This document shows, piece by piece, positions 16,326-23,943 of a stretch of 64,000 bases of DNA; positions within the stretch are counted from its first letter, which is position 1, and each line of letters opens with the position of its first letter. The stretch is from assembly GCA_002786385.1 (NCBI GenBank), contig PGCN01000007.1:333591-397590 (forward strand), in the 5' to 3' direction. The notes below the pieces were generated by a model that ran no database searches, was not told where the DNA came from, and saw nothing but the letters and a program-made list of their open reading frames with translations. This DNA comes from Flavobacterium sp. FEMGT703F (GTDB lineage: Bacteria; Bacteroidota; Bacteroidia; Flavobacteriales; Flavobacteriaceae). A program made the translations under genes and the position numbers.

Positions 16326-16407
16326 TTACAAAAGCAATACAACTACTTCCTATTTAAATGCAAAGATGATAAAGACAATTAACGCAAACGTTCTTAAAAA
16401 GAAATAA

Positions 16408-16442
16408 CAACGCTAAAGTTTACGATGAAATGGCGAGCGTTG
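16408..16442. repeat. Short hairpin
   Basis: caacgct (16408-16414) pairs with agcgttg (16436-16442). It lies between the larger inverted repeats. A second weak pair, cagtggc (16450-16456) with gccactg (16520-16526), follows. Confidence 0.45.
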
Positions 16443-16545
16443 TTAAAGACAGTGGCGAAGGACGGTATTTTTTTGTAGCTGGGTGGTGCGATGGGAGCTG
16501 CAAAAAATGTTGTCCTGAAGCCACTGGCAAGCGCGTTGGGTGTGC

Positions 16546-16640
16546 GGCTTTTTTACATAATGTTATTATAGTGCATACGGTAACTTCTTTTGGATTGGGA
16601 TTTTGGTGATGCACTATAATGCCACATTATGTAAAGAAGC
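16546..16640. repeat. Inverted repeat with two stem segments
   Basis: ttacataatg (16553-16562) pairs with 16625-16634 and attatagtgcat (16565-16576) pairs with atgcactataat (16609-16620), separated by a small internal loop. Confidence 0.65.
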
Positions 16641-16646
16641 TTTGGG

Positions 16647-16714
16647 AAAAAAATTACTGGCGCAAGTTGCGAAGCGTACGGGTTTTTTCTAAAAACTGTG
16701 CCAGTAATTTTTTT
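16647..16714. repeat. Inverted repeat, 15-bp stem
   Basis: aaaaaaattactggc (16647-16661) pairs perfectly with 16700-16714 around a 38-base loop. Confidence 0.65.
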
Positions 16715-16858
16715 GGAGCGTTGGCAAAGGAGTGGCAACTGGAATGTAAAACGTCCTTTTAACCTATGAGCGAAAAAGTCAATTGTTTTAAAAACAAATA
16801 TTAATCAAAAACTATTATATTTTTTTACAGTCCAGTTTTAAATTTTACTTAAAAAAAA

Positions 16859-16880
16859 ATGCTTGTTTTACAACAAGCAT
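16859..16880 (-). terminator. Intrinsic terminator of copper operon
   Basis: The stem atgcttgtt/aacaagcat with a 4-base loop is followed on the minus strand by nine T residues, 24 bases past the stop of the multicopper oxidase gene. Confidence 0.85.
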
Positions 16881-16903
16881 CTTAAATATTAATTTAAAAA
16901 AAA

Positions 16904-19159
16904 TTAATAATTCAAAGTAGCTCCCAATCCAAATCCCATATCACTGTCATAATGAGTCGTTATGCCAAAGTTTCTTTTTACTATGTAACGCAATGCTGCC
17001 ATATATTCTTTATCTGTATTCCACATTAAACTCATTCGTAGTCTTTTAGAAACTGGAATATCTTTTCGTTCCAATTGGAAACGAACATTTCCATCTGTGA
17101 ATACTTCTACTTGAGCCATAATAAGCATTGGTAAAGTATAATTTATACCAGCACTAAAAACAGCTCGATTGTCTTTAGTATTGGTTTGTCCAAAAAGATT
17201 ATGTTCTTGTTCATCTATACCCATTTTCCTGTATCTCCAATCAAAACCAATGAAAGGCATTAGCCATTGCATTTTACCGATATATCGTCCGATATGTGTT
17301 TCGGTTTCGTAACCGTGCATATCATTGTATCCTAATCTCCATTCTGTTCCAATGCTCCAACGTGTGCTTTGATACATTGCTTCTCCATCGTTTCCGTTGG
17401 TAGCAAAATCATTTTCTGCCATAAAATGAAATTTCCTATCATCGGCAAATAATTTTCTTTGTGCTAATTTGGGATTTGGAATAAGTGGATTTGGAGCTTG
17501 GTTTTCGTAGGTAAAAACTCTTCCCATACCTGCCATCATGTGGTATAAAATATGACAATGAAAAAACCAATCGCCTTCAACATTTGCATTGAATTCAATA
17601 ATATTTGTTTCCATTGGCATTAGATCCATTACATTTTTTAAAGGCGCAAACTCTTCTTGACCATTAATAATTCTGAAATCATGACCATGCAAGTGCATTG
17701 GATGACGCATCATGGAACCGTTGTAAAGCGTAATTCTAATATTTTCTCCTTTTTTTATAAGTATTTTATCGGTTTCAGAAACTACTTTATTGTCTAAACT
17801 CCAAACGTATCGGTTCATATTTCCTGTAAGCTCAAAACGAAGTTCTTTTACTGGTGCATCTTTGGGTAATGTCGTTTTATCAGTTGCTTTTAGCATTGCA
17901 TAGTTGAGTGTTGTAATACTAGATAGCTTATTGGCATTGTATTGATTTTGATTATGGTTGGAATGGTCATTTTTCATTTCCATACTACTCTCATTTTCTT
18001 TGTTTTTTGCATTTGTAGCACCAGTTATTTCTGGATACATTACTACATTCATATCCATTTGGTTTAAGGACATACTCATTCCCATATCGTCCAAGTCGCC
18101 GTTCATTTTCATCATGCCATTCATCATTTTCATACCTTCAAAATATTTTAATTTAGGTAAAGGAGCAATTAATTGTTTGATGCCATTGCCAATGTATAAT
18201 GAAGTTGATTTAGTTCTATCTTCTGGAGTTGCTAAAAATTCGTAGGAAGTATTATCGGCAGGAATTGTAACAATAACATCATAGGTTTCTGATACTGCAA
18301 TCAATAATCGATCAACTTCAACTGGTTCAACATCGTTACCATCACTGGCAACTACAGTAATTTTTCCACCAGCATAAGTCAACCAAAAATAAGATGAAGC
18401 ACCGCCATTTGCTATTCGCAATCGAACTTTATCACCACCTTTAAATTGCGATAATTGGTTTTCATTTTTACCATTAATTAGAAACTTGTCATAATATACA
18501 TCGCTTACATCCATTGCGTTCATTCGTTTCCATTCGTTGGCAATTTTTGTTTTGAAATGACCTTGCCTAATAGCTTCCGCATAACTTTGTGTTGTGCCTT
18601 TTTTGATGGCAAACCAATCGGTTGCGTTGTGTAACATTCGATGAATGTTTTCGGGTTTTAAATCGGTCCATTCACTTAAAATTACTGGAACAGTTGGTAA
18701 ATCATCTATTCCTTTTCGAAATGTTTTATCATTTTGTTTTTTGTTCATGATGAACATACCATACATGCCGATTTGTTCTTGTAAACCCGAATGACTGTGA
18801 TACCAATGTGTTCCGTTTTGTATGATTGGGAAAGTGTATTTATGAATTGTTCCGGGTTTGATAGGCATTTGCGTTAAATTTGGTACACCATCTTCTTTAT
18901 TAGGTAAAAATAGTCCGTGCCAATGTAACGATGTGCTTTCTTTTAATTCGTTGTGTACATAAATTTCGGCAATATCACCTTCGGTAAACGTTAGTGTTGG
19001 CATTGGAATTTGACCATTAACTGCTATGGCTCTTTTTTCTTTACCAGAATAATTGACAATAGTATCGCGAACATACAAATCGTAACGCACTATGTTTTGC
19101 GCAACAAGTAAATGAGTAATAAAAAACAGAAAAACGATAATTAATACTTTAGTTTTCAT
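16904..19159 (-). CDS. Multicopper oxidase fused to CopB-like outer-membrane domain
   Basis: The protein is 751 residues with a signal peptide (MKTKVLIIVFLFFITHLLVAQ). Residues 21-560 form three cupredoxin domains with all copper motifs: HWH (79-81, SLHWHGLFLP), HSH (121-123, WYHSHSG), HPMHLHGHDF near 490 and HCHILYHMMAGMGRVF near 535 (type 1 Cys and His with a Met axial ligand). A Met-rich stretch near 345-375 (MMNGMMKMNG, MGMSMSLNQMDM) is typical of Cu(I) oxidases such as CopA/PcoA. From about 590 to the end the sequence changes to an antiparallel barrel type (RWSIGTEWRLGYNDMHGYET, GFDWRYRKMG) like copper resistance protein B. It should oxidise periplasmic Cu(I). It is the last gene of the copper operon and lies 4 bases after the DUF2911 gene. 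Confidence 0.9.
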   Translation of the reverse strand: MKTKVLIIVFLFFITHLLVAQNIVRYDLYVRDTIVNYSGKEKRAIAVNGQIPMPTLTFTEGDIAEIYVHNELKESTSLHWHGLFLPNKEDGVPNLTQMPIKPGTIHKYTFPIIQNGTHWYHSHSGLQEQIGMYGMFIMNKKQNDKTFRKGIDDLPTVPVILSEWTDLKPENIHRMLHNATDWFAIKKGTTQSYAEAIRQGHFKTKIANEWKRMNAMDVSDVYYDKFLINGKNENQLSQFKGGDKVRLRIANGGASSYFWLTYAGGKITVVASDGNDVEPVEVDRLLIAVSETYDVIVTIPADNTSYEFLATPEDRTKSTSLYIGNGIKQLIAPLPKLKYFEGMKMMNGMMKMNGDLDDMGMSMSLNQMDMNVVMYPEITGATNAKNKENESSMEMKNDHSNHNQNQYNANKLSSITTLNYAMLKATDKTTLPKDAPVKELRFELTGNMNRYVWSLDNKVVSETDKILIKKGENIRITLYNGSMMRHPMHLHGHDFRIINGQEEFAPLKNVMDLMPMETNIIEFNANVEGDWFFHCHILYHMMAGMGRVFTYENQAPNPLIPNPKLAQRKLFADDRKFHFMAENDFATNGNDGEAMYQSTRWSIGTEWRLGYNDMHGYETETHIGRYIGKMQWLMPFIGFDWRYRKMGIDEQEHNLFGQTNTKDNRAVFSAGINYTLPMLIMAQVEVFTDGNVRFQLERKDIPVSKRLRMSLMWNTDKEYMAALRYIVKRNFGITTHYDSDMGFGLGATLNY

Positions 19160-19163
19160 AATT

Positions 19164-20036
19164 TTAATTTTTTAATATTATTTCCCAATCCGCTATTCTT
19201 TTATTTAGTGTCTCGATTGTAGTTTTCATTTTTTCCTTATCAGCCAAAGTAATTGCTCTTTTTGCTGCTTCAATTGCATTGGTATAATCTTTTAATTCGG
19301 ATGCTATTTTTTGTCTCAAATTTGGGTAATAGAAGTTTTCAGGGTTTAATTTTTCTGCTTCTAAAAGCCAAATTATTGCCTGTTTATAATCTCTATTTGT
19401 GCTGTAATAATAATTAGCTGCCTGAAACAATAAATTGGCATCCTGGGTTTTTCCTTTTATGATATGTTGTTCTATCAATGCTACTATTGTATCATCTTCT
19501 TGGCTTTTTATTGGTATTTTAACCATCGTATTTTCCCAAAGTATTTTCAGAAATGCTTCACCCTTACTGTTGATGTCATTTAAATCGATTGTAAATGTTT
19601 CATAGAAGTTAGAGCTTTTTTCGACAGGAACTTTGAAACGCATCACATCCTTTTTTTCATCATAGCCGGTTTCGCCATGTAAAGTAGTATCTGTGTTGAT
19701 AATTATAGTCCACTCATTGATTGAAGGAATTGTGAATATTGAGTAACTACCTGTTTTTAATACATTGTTGCCAAATGAAATATCTTCGGAAGTAGTTATT
19801 ACAGTACAATCACTTGCCCCTGTTCGCCAAAGTTTATCAAATGGTACTAACTCCCCAAATATTTTTCGTCCTCTGACTAAAGGTCTGCTATATGAAATTT
19901 TTATTTTTGCGCTACCCACTTCTTGCTCATACGATGCTGCAGGGCTAGCTGCAGTTACTCTAATTTGAACTTTGTCTTGTGCTGACAGTATTACAGATTG
20001 CAAAAGCATAAAGCTTAATAGGATGTTTTTTTTCAT
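19164..20036 (-). CDS. DUF2911 domain protein with TPR-like tail
   Basis: The protein is 290 residues with a signal peptide (MKKNILLSFMLLQSVILSAQ). Residues 25-170 match DUF2911: ASYEQEVGSAKIKISYSRPL, RKIFGELVPFDKLWRTGASD, TVITTSEDISFGNNVLKTGS, YSIFTIPSINEWTIIINTD. The C-terminal 110 residues contain tetratricopeptide-like helices (NYYYSTNRDYKQAIIWLLEAEK). It is a periplasmic protein of unknown biochemical role that is frequent in Bacteroidetes. Here it sits between the MerC-like transporter and the multicopper oxidase, so a link to metal stress is suggested by position only. Confidence 0.85.
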   Translation of the reverse strand: MKKNILLSFMLLQSVILSAQDKVQIRVTAASPAASYEQEVGSAKIKISYSRPLVRGRKIFGELVPFDKLWRTGASDCTVITTSEDISFGNNVLKTGSYSIFTIPSINEWTIIINTDTTLHGETGYDEKKDVMRFKVPVEKSSNFYETFTIDLNDINSKGEAFLKILWENTMVKIPIKSQEDDTIVALIEQHIIKGKTQDANLLFQAANYYYSTNRDYKQAIIWLLEAEKLNPENFYYPNLRQKIASELKDYTNAIEAAKRAITLADKEKMKTTIETLNKRIADWEIILKN

Positions 20037-20129
20037 TTATTTTAATTTTTAAATATGTTGGAATATTAATCTAATTCTTTAAGCTTAGCTTTCATTTTGT
20101 TAGCTTCCGCATGCTGCCCTGTACTATTT

Positions 20130-20738
20130 TTAGCAGCACTTTTCACCTGATTGAATAGGTGGACATTTTACAGTGCCATAGCTGCAATAAACACAACAAT
20201 CACCTTGTTTAGGTTTCACTATTTTTTTACAGTTTTCGCATTCATAGAAGAATTGACAAGCATCAGTAGGCATCATTTCTTCTTTTTTGTGACCGCAATG
20301 TGGACATGTTATTTTTGATTTCAGTTCTACTGATTTACCGTTGTACATCGTGCAAGTATTACAGCCATAGTGAAGTTTGTTTCTATGATAATTGACTATT
20401 GTAGCGATAAGAAGCCCGAACATACCAGTATATAAAAAATAGGACTGATAATCATTATTACAAAAGTAATAGCTGTAAAAAATGATTATTGTACTTGGAA
20501 TAGCTATCAACAAAGGATATAGGCATCTATGCAGGCGATAGGAAAGAAAAAAGCCAACTAAAGATAATAGGACCATCCCTTGAAAAATCCACATTGTCCA
20601 ACCTCCAAAAAGTTCAAAACTACCTAAACCTAAAGCAGATGCTACAAATGCAAAAAGAGGGAAACAGCAAGGCGAAAGCAATGCTGTAAAGAACATCCCG
20701 ATTGTTCCTAATTTATCTATGTTATTTTTTAGTTTCAT
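20130..20738 (-). CDS. MerC-like membrane protein with GDCCVxC domain
   Basis: The protein is 202 residues. Residues 1-115 have four membrane spans, the first preceded by a Cys pair (ALLSPCCFPLFAF), as in MerC mercury transporters. The rest is cysteine-rich: YGCNTCTM, ITCPHCGHKKEEMMPTDACQ, YECENCKK and GDCCVYCSYGTVKCPPIQ. The last motif defines the GDCCVxC (seleno)protein family. In other genomes the two parts can be separate genes, so this looks like a fusion. It should bind or move a thiophilic metal at the inner membrane. It lies 18 bases after the CopA gene. Confidence 0.8.
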   Translation of the reverse strand: MKLKNNIDKLGTIGMFFTALLSPCCFPLFAFVASALGLGSFELFGGWTMWIFQGMVLLSLVGFFLSYRLHRCLYPLLIAIPSTIIIFYSYYFCNNDYQSYFLYTGMFGLLIATIVNYHRNKLHYGCNTCTMYNGKSVELKSKITCPHCGHKKEEMMPTDACQFFYECENCKKIVKPKQGDCCVYCSYGTVKCPPIQSGEKCC

Positions 20739-20756
20739 TCGTGTTATCGTTAATTA

Positions 20757-23294
20757 TTATAGTTTTAAACCTCTTAGTCTCAAGGCATTGATAATAACAG
20801 ATACGGAGCTGAAAGACATTGCCAAAGCTGCAATCATAGGAGATAGTAAAATTCCGAAAACCGGATATAACACACCAGCTGCAATTGGGACACCAAGTAC
20901 ATTATAGAAAAAGGCAAAAAATAGATTTTGTTTAATATTTCTCATAACAGCATGGCTTAAATTCTTGGCTTTTACGATACCCTGTAAATCGCCTTTGACC
21001 AGAGTTATTTTGGCACTTTCAATAGCGACATCTGTTCCTGTTCCCATTGCTATTCCAATGTTGGCTTGTGCCAATGCCGGCGCATCATTTATACCATCGC
21101 CAGCCATGGCTACAATTTTGCCTTCTGCCTGCAATTTTTTAATTTCTTTGAGTTTGTCTTCGGGTAAGCATCCAGCTTTATAGGTTTTTAATCCCAATTC
21201 ATCAGCAACTGCTTTAGCTGTATTGACATTGTCACCAGTCATCATGATTACTTCGACACCCTGGCTCATTAATTCTTTTATGGCTTCTTTGCTAGAAGTT
21301 TTAATAGCATCTGTTATAGATACAAAACCAACAGCTATGTTATCAACGGCAATGTAAGAGACTGTTTTTCCTAATTTTTGTTCAATAATGATTTTGTTCT
21401 CTAAATCGTCAGAAACTGTTGCTTTAACTTGTTCCATTAGTTTTTTATTACCTAATGCTACTTTTTTACCAGCAACTGTTCCTGTAACTCCTTTTCCGGC
21501 AACGGCTTCAAAATCTTTTACTTCGATTAAAGAAATGGATTTTGTTTTGGCATAAATTACCACAGCTTGTGCCAATGGATGTTCACTATATTGGTTTAAG
21601 GAAGCAATGCTTTGCAATAAGTCACTATCGTTGTTATTGGATGCATAAATTTTTTCGACAGATGGTTTTCCTTCGGTGATGGTTCCTGTTTTATCGGTAA
21701 TTAAAACATTAACCTTATTCATGTTCTCTAAAGCCTCAGCATTCTTTATCAAAACGCCTGATTGTGCTCCTTTGCCAACACCAACCATTACTGACATGGG
21801 AGTTGCCAGACCCAGAGCACAAGGACAGGCTATAATTAATACAGCAATAGCATTTATAAAGCCATACACCAATGCTGGTTCGGGACCAAATTTTGCCCAA
21901 ACAAAAAATGTTATTACTGATATGATAACCACAATTGGCACAAAGTACTTGGAGATACTATCTGCTAATTTCTGAATTGGTGCTCTGGAACGTGAAGCAT
22001 CATTAACCATTTGCACGATTTGAGATAGCAAGGTTTCGGAACCTACTTTTTCGGCTATCATCACAAATGATTTGTTTCCGTTTATTGTTCCGGAAATTAC
22101 GTTATCGCCTTTCTTTTTATCAACCGGTATTGGCTCACCAGTAATCATGGCTTCATCTATACTGCTTTCCCCATCGGTTATTTTACCGTCAACAGGAATT
22201 TTATCTCCGGGTTTTACTCTCAATAAATCGCCTTTTTTGATGTCGTGGATTGATATTACTTTATCACCGCCATCAATAACCAAAGTAGCTTCAGTTGGCG
22301 CAAGTTTTAATAATTCTTTGATAGCTCCGCTGGTTTGGCTGTGTGCCCTTGCTTCGAGTAATTGTCCTAACAAAACTAAAGTCAGAATAACTGTTGTTGC
22401 TTCAAAGTATAATAATACAGTTCCGTGTTCTGTTTTGAATTCACTTGGAAAAATATCCGGAAAAAACATTCCGACTAAACTAAATAAAAATGCCACTCCC
22501 GTTCCAATTCCGATGAGTGTGAACATATTCAGATTCCAAGTAATAATTGATTTCCAGGCGCGGACAAAAAATACCCAACAGGCATAAAAAACAACAGGAA
22601 GAGATAAAATAAGCTGTACCCAGTTCCATTTGTCCGCATCCATTAGTTGCAATAAAGGATTATTGTGTGCCATTTCAATCATGGCAATGGCGAAAATGGG
22701 AACTGTAAACACAACTGCTATTTTCATTTTCTTAACCAAATCTTTATAAGTCCTTTGGTCTTCGCTTTCGCTTGGTTCCATTGGTACTAAATCCATACCG
22801 CATATAGGACAGGAACCCGGAGTTTCACTAATTACTTCGGGATGCATTGGACAAGTATATAGTGTCTTGTTTACGGTTAGTTCAGGTGCTTTGACTAGAT
22901 CCATTCCACACACAGGACAATCGCCCGCTTTGTCATAGACTTTTTCGCCTTCGCAATGCATTGGGCAATAATATTTACCAGCGGCGTTGGTTGGTATAAC
23001 AGCCTCTTTTTTATAATTATGCTCATGAGTAGAACAACATGACTTTGCAGCGGATTCATTAGTTGTAGTATCTTCTGTAGTTTTATCATTGCTCATTTCT
23101 ATGGTGTATTTTCCAACAGTCGTCAGTGCTTCCTGCAACTTTGATGTTGGAATGTGTTTGTCCATAGTAATTATGGCCACTGGTGGGCTTAATGAAACTT
23201 TTGCTTCAATACCATCAATAGTATTCAATGCTTTCTCGACTTTAGAGCGACAACCATCGCAAGTCATTCCGGTAATGCTGTAAGTATGTATCAT
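20757..23294 (-). CDS. copA: Copper-exporting P1B-type ATPase
   Basis: The protein is 845 residues. An N-terminal HMA domain (GMTCDGC, Cys12 and Cys15) is followed by two heavy-metal-binding (YHS-like) modules, YYCPMHCEGEKVYDKAGDCP (109-128) and YTCPMHPEVISETPGSCP (146-163). The core has TGEP (385-388), the CPC metal site (IACPCALGLATP, 490-492), DKTGT (534-538) and GDGINDAPALAQANIGIAMG in the nucleotide domain. CPC together with a GxxxSxSSVSVI C-terminal span indicates Cu(I)/Ag(I) export. It follows the AraC/HMA regulator across a 78-base gap that contains two atttgcaa boxes. A DUF family of CusB adaptors in the same operon shares the heavy-metal-binding module. Confidence 0.92.
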   Translation of the reverse strand: MIHTYSITGMTCDGCRSKVEKALNTIDGIEAKVSLSPPVAIITMDKHIPTSKLQEALTTVGKYTIEMSNDKTTEDTTTNESAAKSCCSTHEHNYKKEAVIPTNAAGKYYCPMHCEGEKVYDKAGDCPVCGMDLVKAPELTVNKTLYTCPMHPEVISETPGSCPICGMDLVPMEPSESEDQRTYKDLVKKMKIAVVFTVPIFAIAMIEMAHNNPLLQLMDADKWNWVQLILSLPVVFYACWVFFVRAWKSIITWNLNMFTLIGIGTGVAFLFSLVGMFFPDIFPSEFKTEHGTVLLYFEATTVILTLVLLGQLLEARAHSQTSGAIKELLKLAPTEATLVIDGGDKVISIHDIKKGDLLRVKPGDKIPVDGKITDGESSIDEAMITGEPIPVDKKKGDNVISGTINGNKSFVMIAEKVGSETLLSQIVQMVNDASRSRAPIQKLADSISKYFVPIVVIISVITFFVWAKFGPEPALVYGFINAIAVLIIACPCALGLATPMSVMVGVGKGAQSGVLIKNAEALENMNKVNVLITDKTGTITEGKPSVEKIYASNNNDSDLLQSIASLNQYSEHPLAQAVVIYAKTKSISLIEVKDFEAVAGKGVTGTVAGKKVALGNKKLMEQVKATVSDDLENKIIIEQKLGKTVSYIAVDNIAVGFVSITDAIKTSSKEAIKELMSQGVEVIMMTGDNVNTAKAVADELGLKTYKAGCLPEDKLKEIKKLQAEGKIVAMAGDGINDAPALAQANIGIAMGTGTDVAIESAKITLVKGDLQGIVKAKNLSHAVMRNIKQNLFFAFFYNVLGVPIAAGVLYPVFGILLSPMIAALAMSFSSVSVIINALRLRGLKL

Positions 23295-23340
23295 TTTTTA
23301 TATTATTTTAATACAAATTTCTATCATAACTGCTTTTTGT

Positions 23341-23369
23341 ATTTGCAAAATTTTGGGTTTGATTTGCAA
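23341..23369. promoter_or_regulatory. Candidate AraC-type operator before copA
   Basis: Two direct copies of atttgcaa (23341-23348 and 23362-23369) start 21 bases apart, two helical turns, in the gap between the AraC/HMA gene and the copA gene. This spacing suits an AraC-family dimer. No experimental link is claimed. Confidence 0.4.
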
Positions 23370-23372
23370 GAT

Positions 23373-23936
23373 TTATAAGTCTTCGATTTGCTTTCGTTTA
23401 ATGGTTTTTATATTCTTAAAGTGTGTTGGTGAAAAGCCGGTTACTTTTTTGAATTGATTACTTAAATGTGAAACGCTACTATAGTTTAAAGAGTAAGCTA
23501 TTTGGCTTAGGGATAATTCATCATAGATGATCAACTCTTTTACTTTCTCAATTTTCAGATTAATGAAGTATTTTTCAATTGTTGTGTTTTCTACTTCGGA
23601 AAAGAGGTTGCTCAAGGTATTATAGTCTTGGTGTAGCTCTTGGAATAGAAACTCGGATAGATTTGTTTTTAAATGATTGTTTTTATTTTGAACCAAATCA
23701 ATAATCAATGTTTTAATCTTATCGATAGTTTTGCTTTTCCTATCATCAATCAAATCAAAGCCTACAGCATGAAGCTTTTTTAATAATTCGTTTTTTTGGA
23801 TTTCCTGAATGTCATTTTTCAATTCAACTTCACCTAAATCAACTGAAACAGGATTGATGCCCATATTTTCAAATACAGATTTTACTACTATCTTGCAGCG
23901 GCTGCATACCATATTTTTAATGTGTAGCTTCATCAT
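23373..23936 (-). CDS. AraC-family regulator with N-terminal metal-binding domain
   Basis: The protein is 187 residues. Residues 1-70 form an HMA-like fold, with MVCSRCKIVV (CxxC, Cys10 and Cys13 on the MMKLH start) in the place of the usual metal site. Residues 80-185 hold two helix-turn-helix motifs of AraC type (LSLSQIAYSLNYSSVSHLSN, QFKKVTGFSPTHFKN). The Cys pair probably senses Cu(I), so the protein would couple metal binding to transcription directly. It lies between the nuclease-like gene and copA. The stop is followed by the candidate operator at 23341-23369. Confidence 0.85.
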   Translation of the reverse strand: MMKLHIKNMVCSRCKIVVKSVFENMGINPVSVDLGEVELKNDIQEIQKNELLKKLHAVGFDLIDDRKSKTIDKIKTLIIDLVQNKNNHLKTNLSEFLFQELHQDYNTLSNLFSEVENTTIEKYFINLKIEKVKELIIYDELSLSQIAYSLNYSSVSHLSNQFKKVTGFSPTHFKNIKTIKRKQIEDL

Positions 23937-23943
23937 TGAGTTA

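Noticed and set aside
16042..16714. CRISPR array or attC integron array
   Set aside because: The stems are all different with no repeat-spacer periodicity, and no RYYYAAC/GTTRRRY core was found.
15516..16738. ORFs of 60-73 residues on both strands
   Set aside because: Their sequences are Lys/Phe-rich or His/Pro-rich translations of the inverted repeats and low-complexity DNA. None has a coupled neighbour or a recognisable motif.
20066..20150. Open tail reading VKSAAKNSTGQHAEANKMKA up to a stop at 20066, between the DUF2911 and MerC-like genes
   Set aside because: It looks like the end of a small helical protein but has no plausible start and overlaps the end of the MerC-like gene. It is too short to call a pseudogene.
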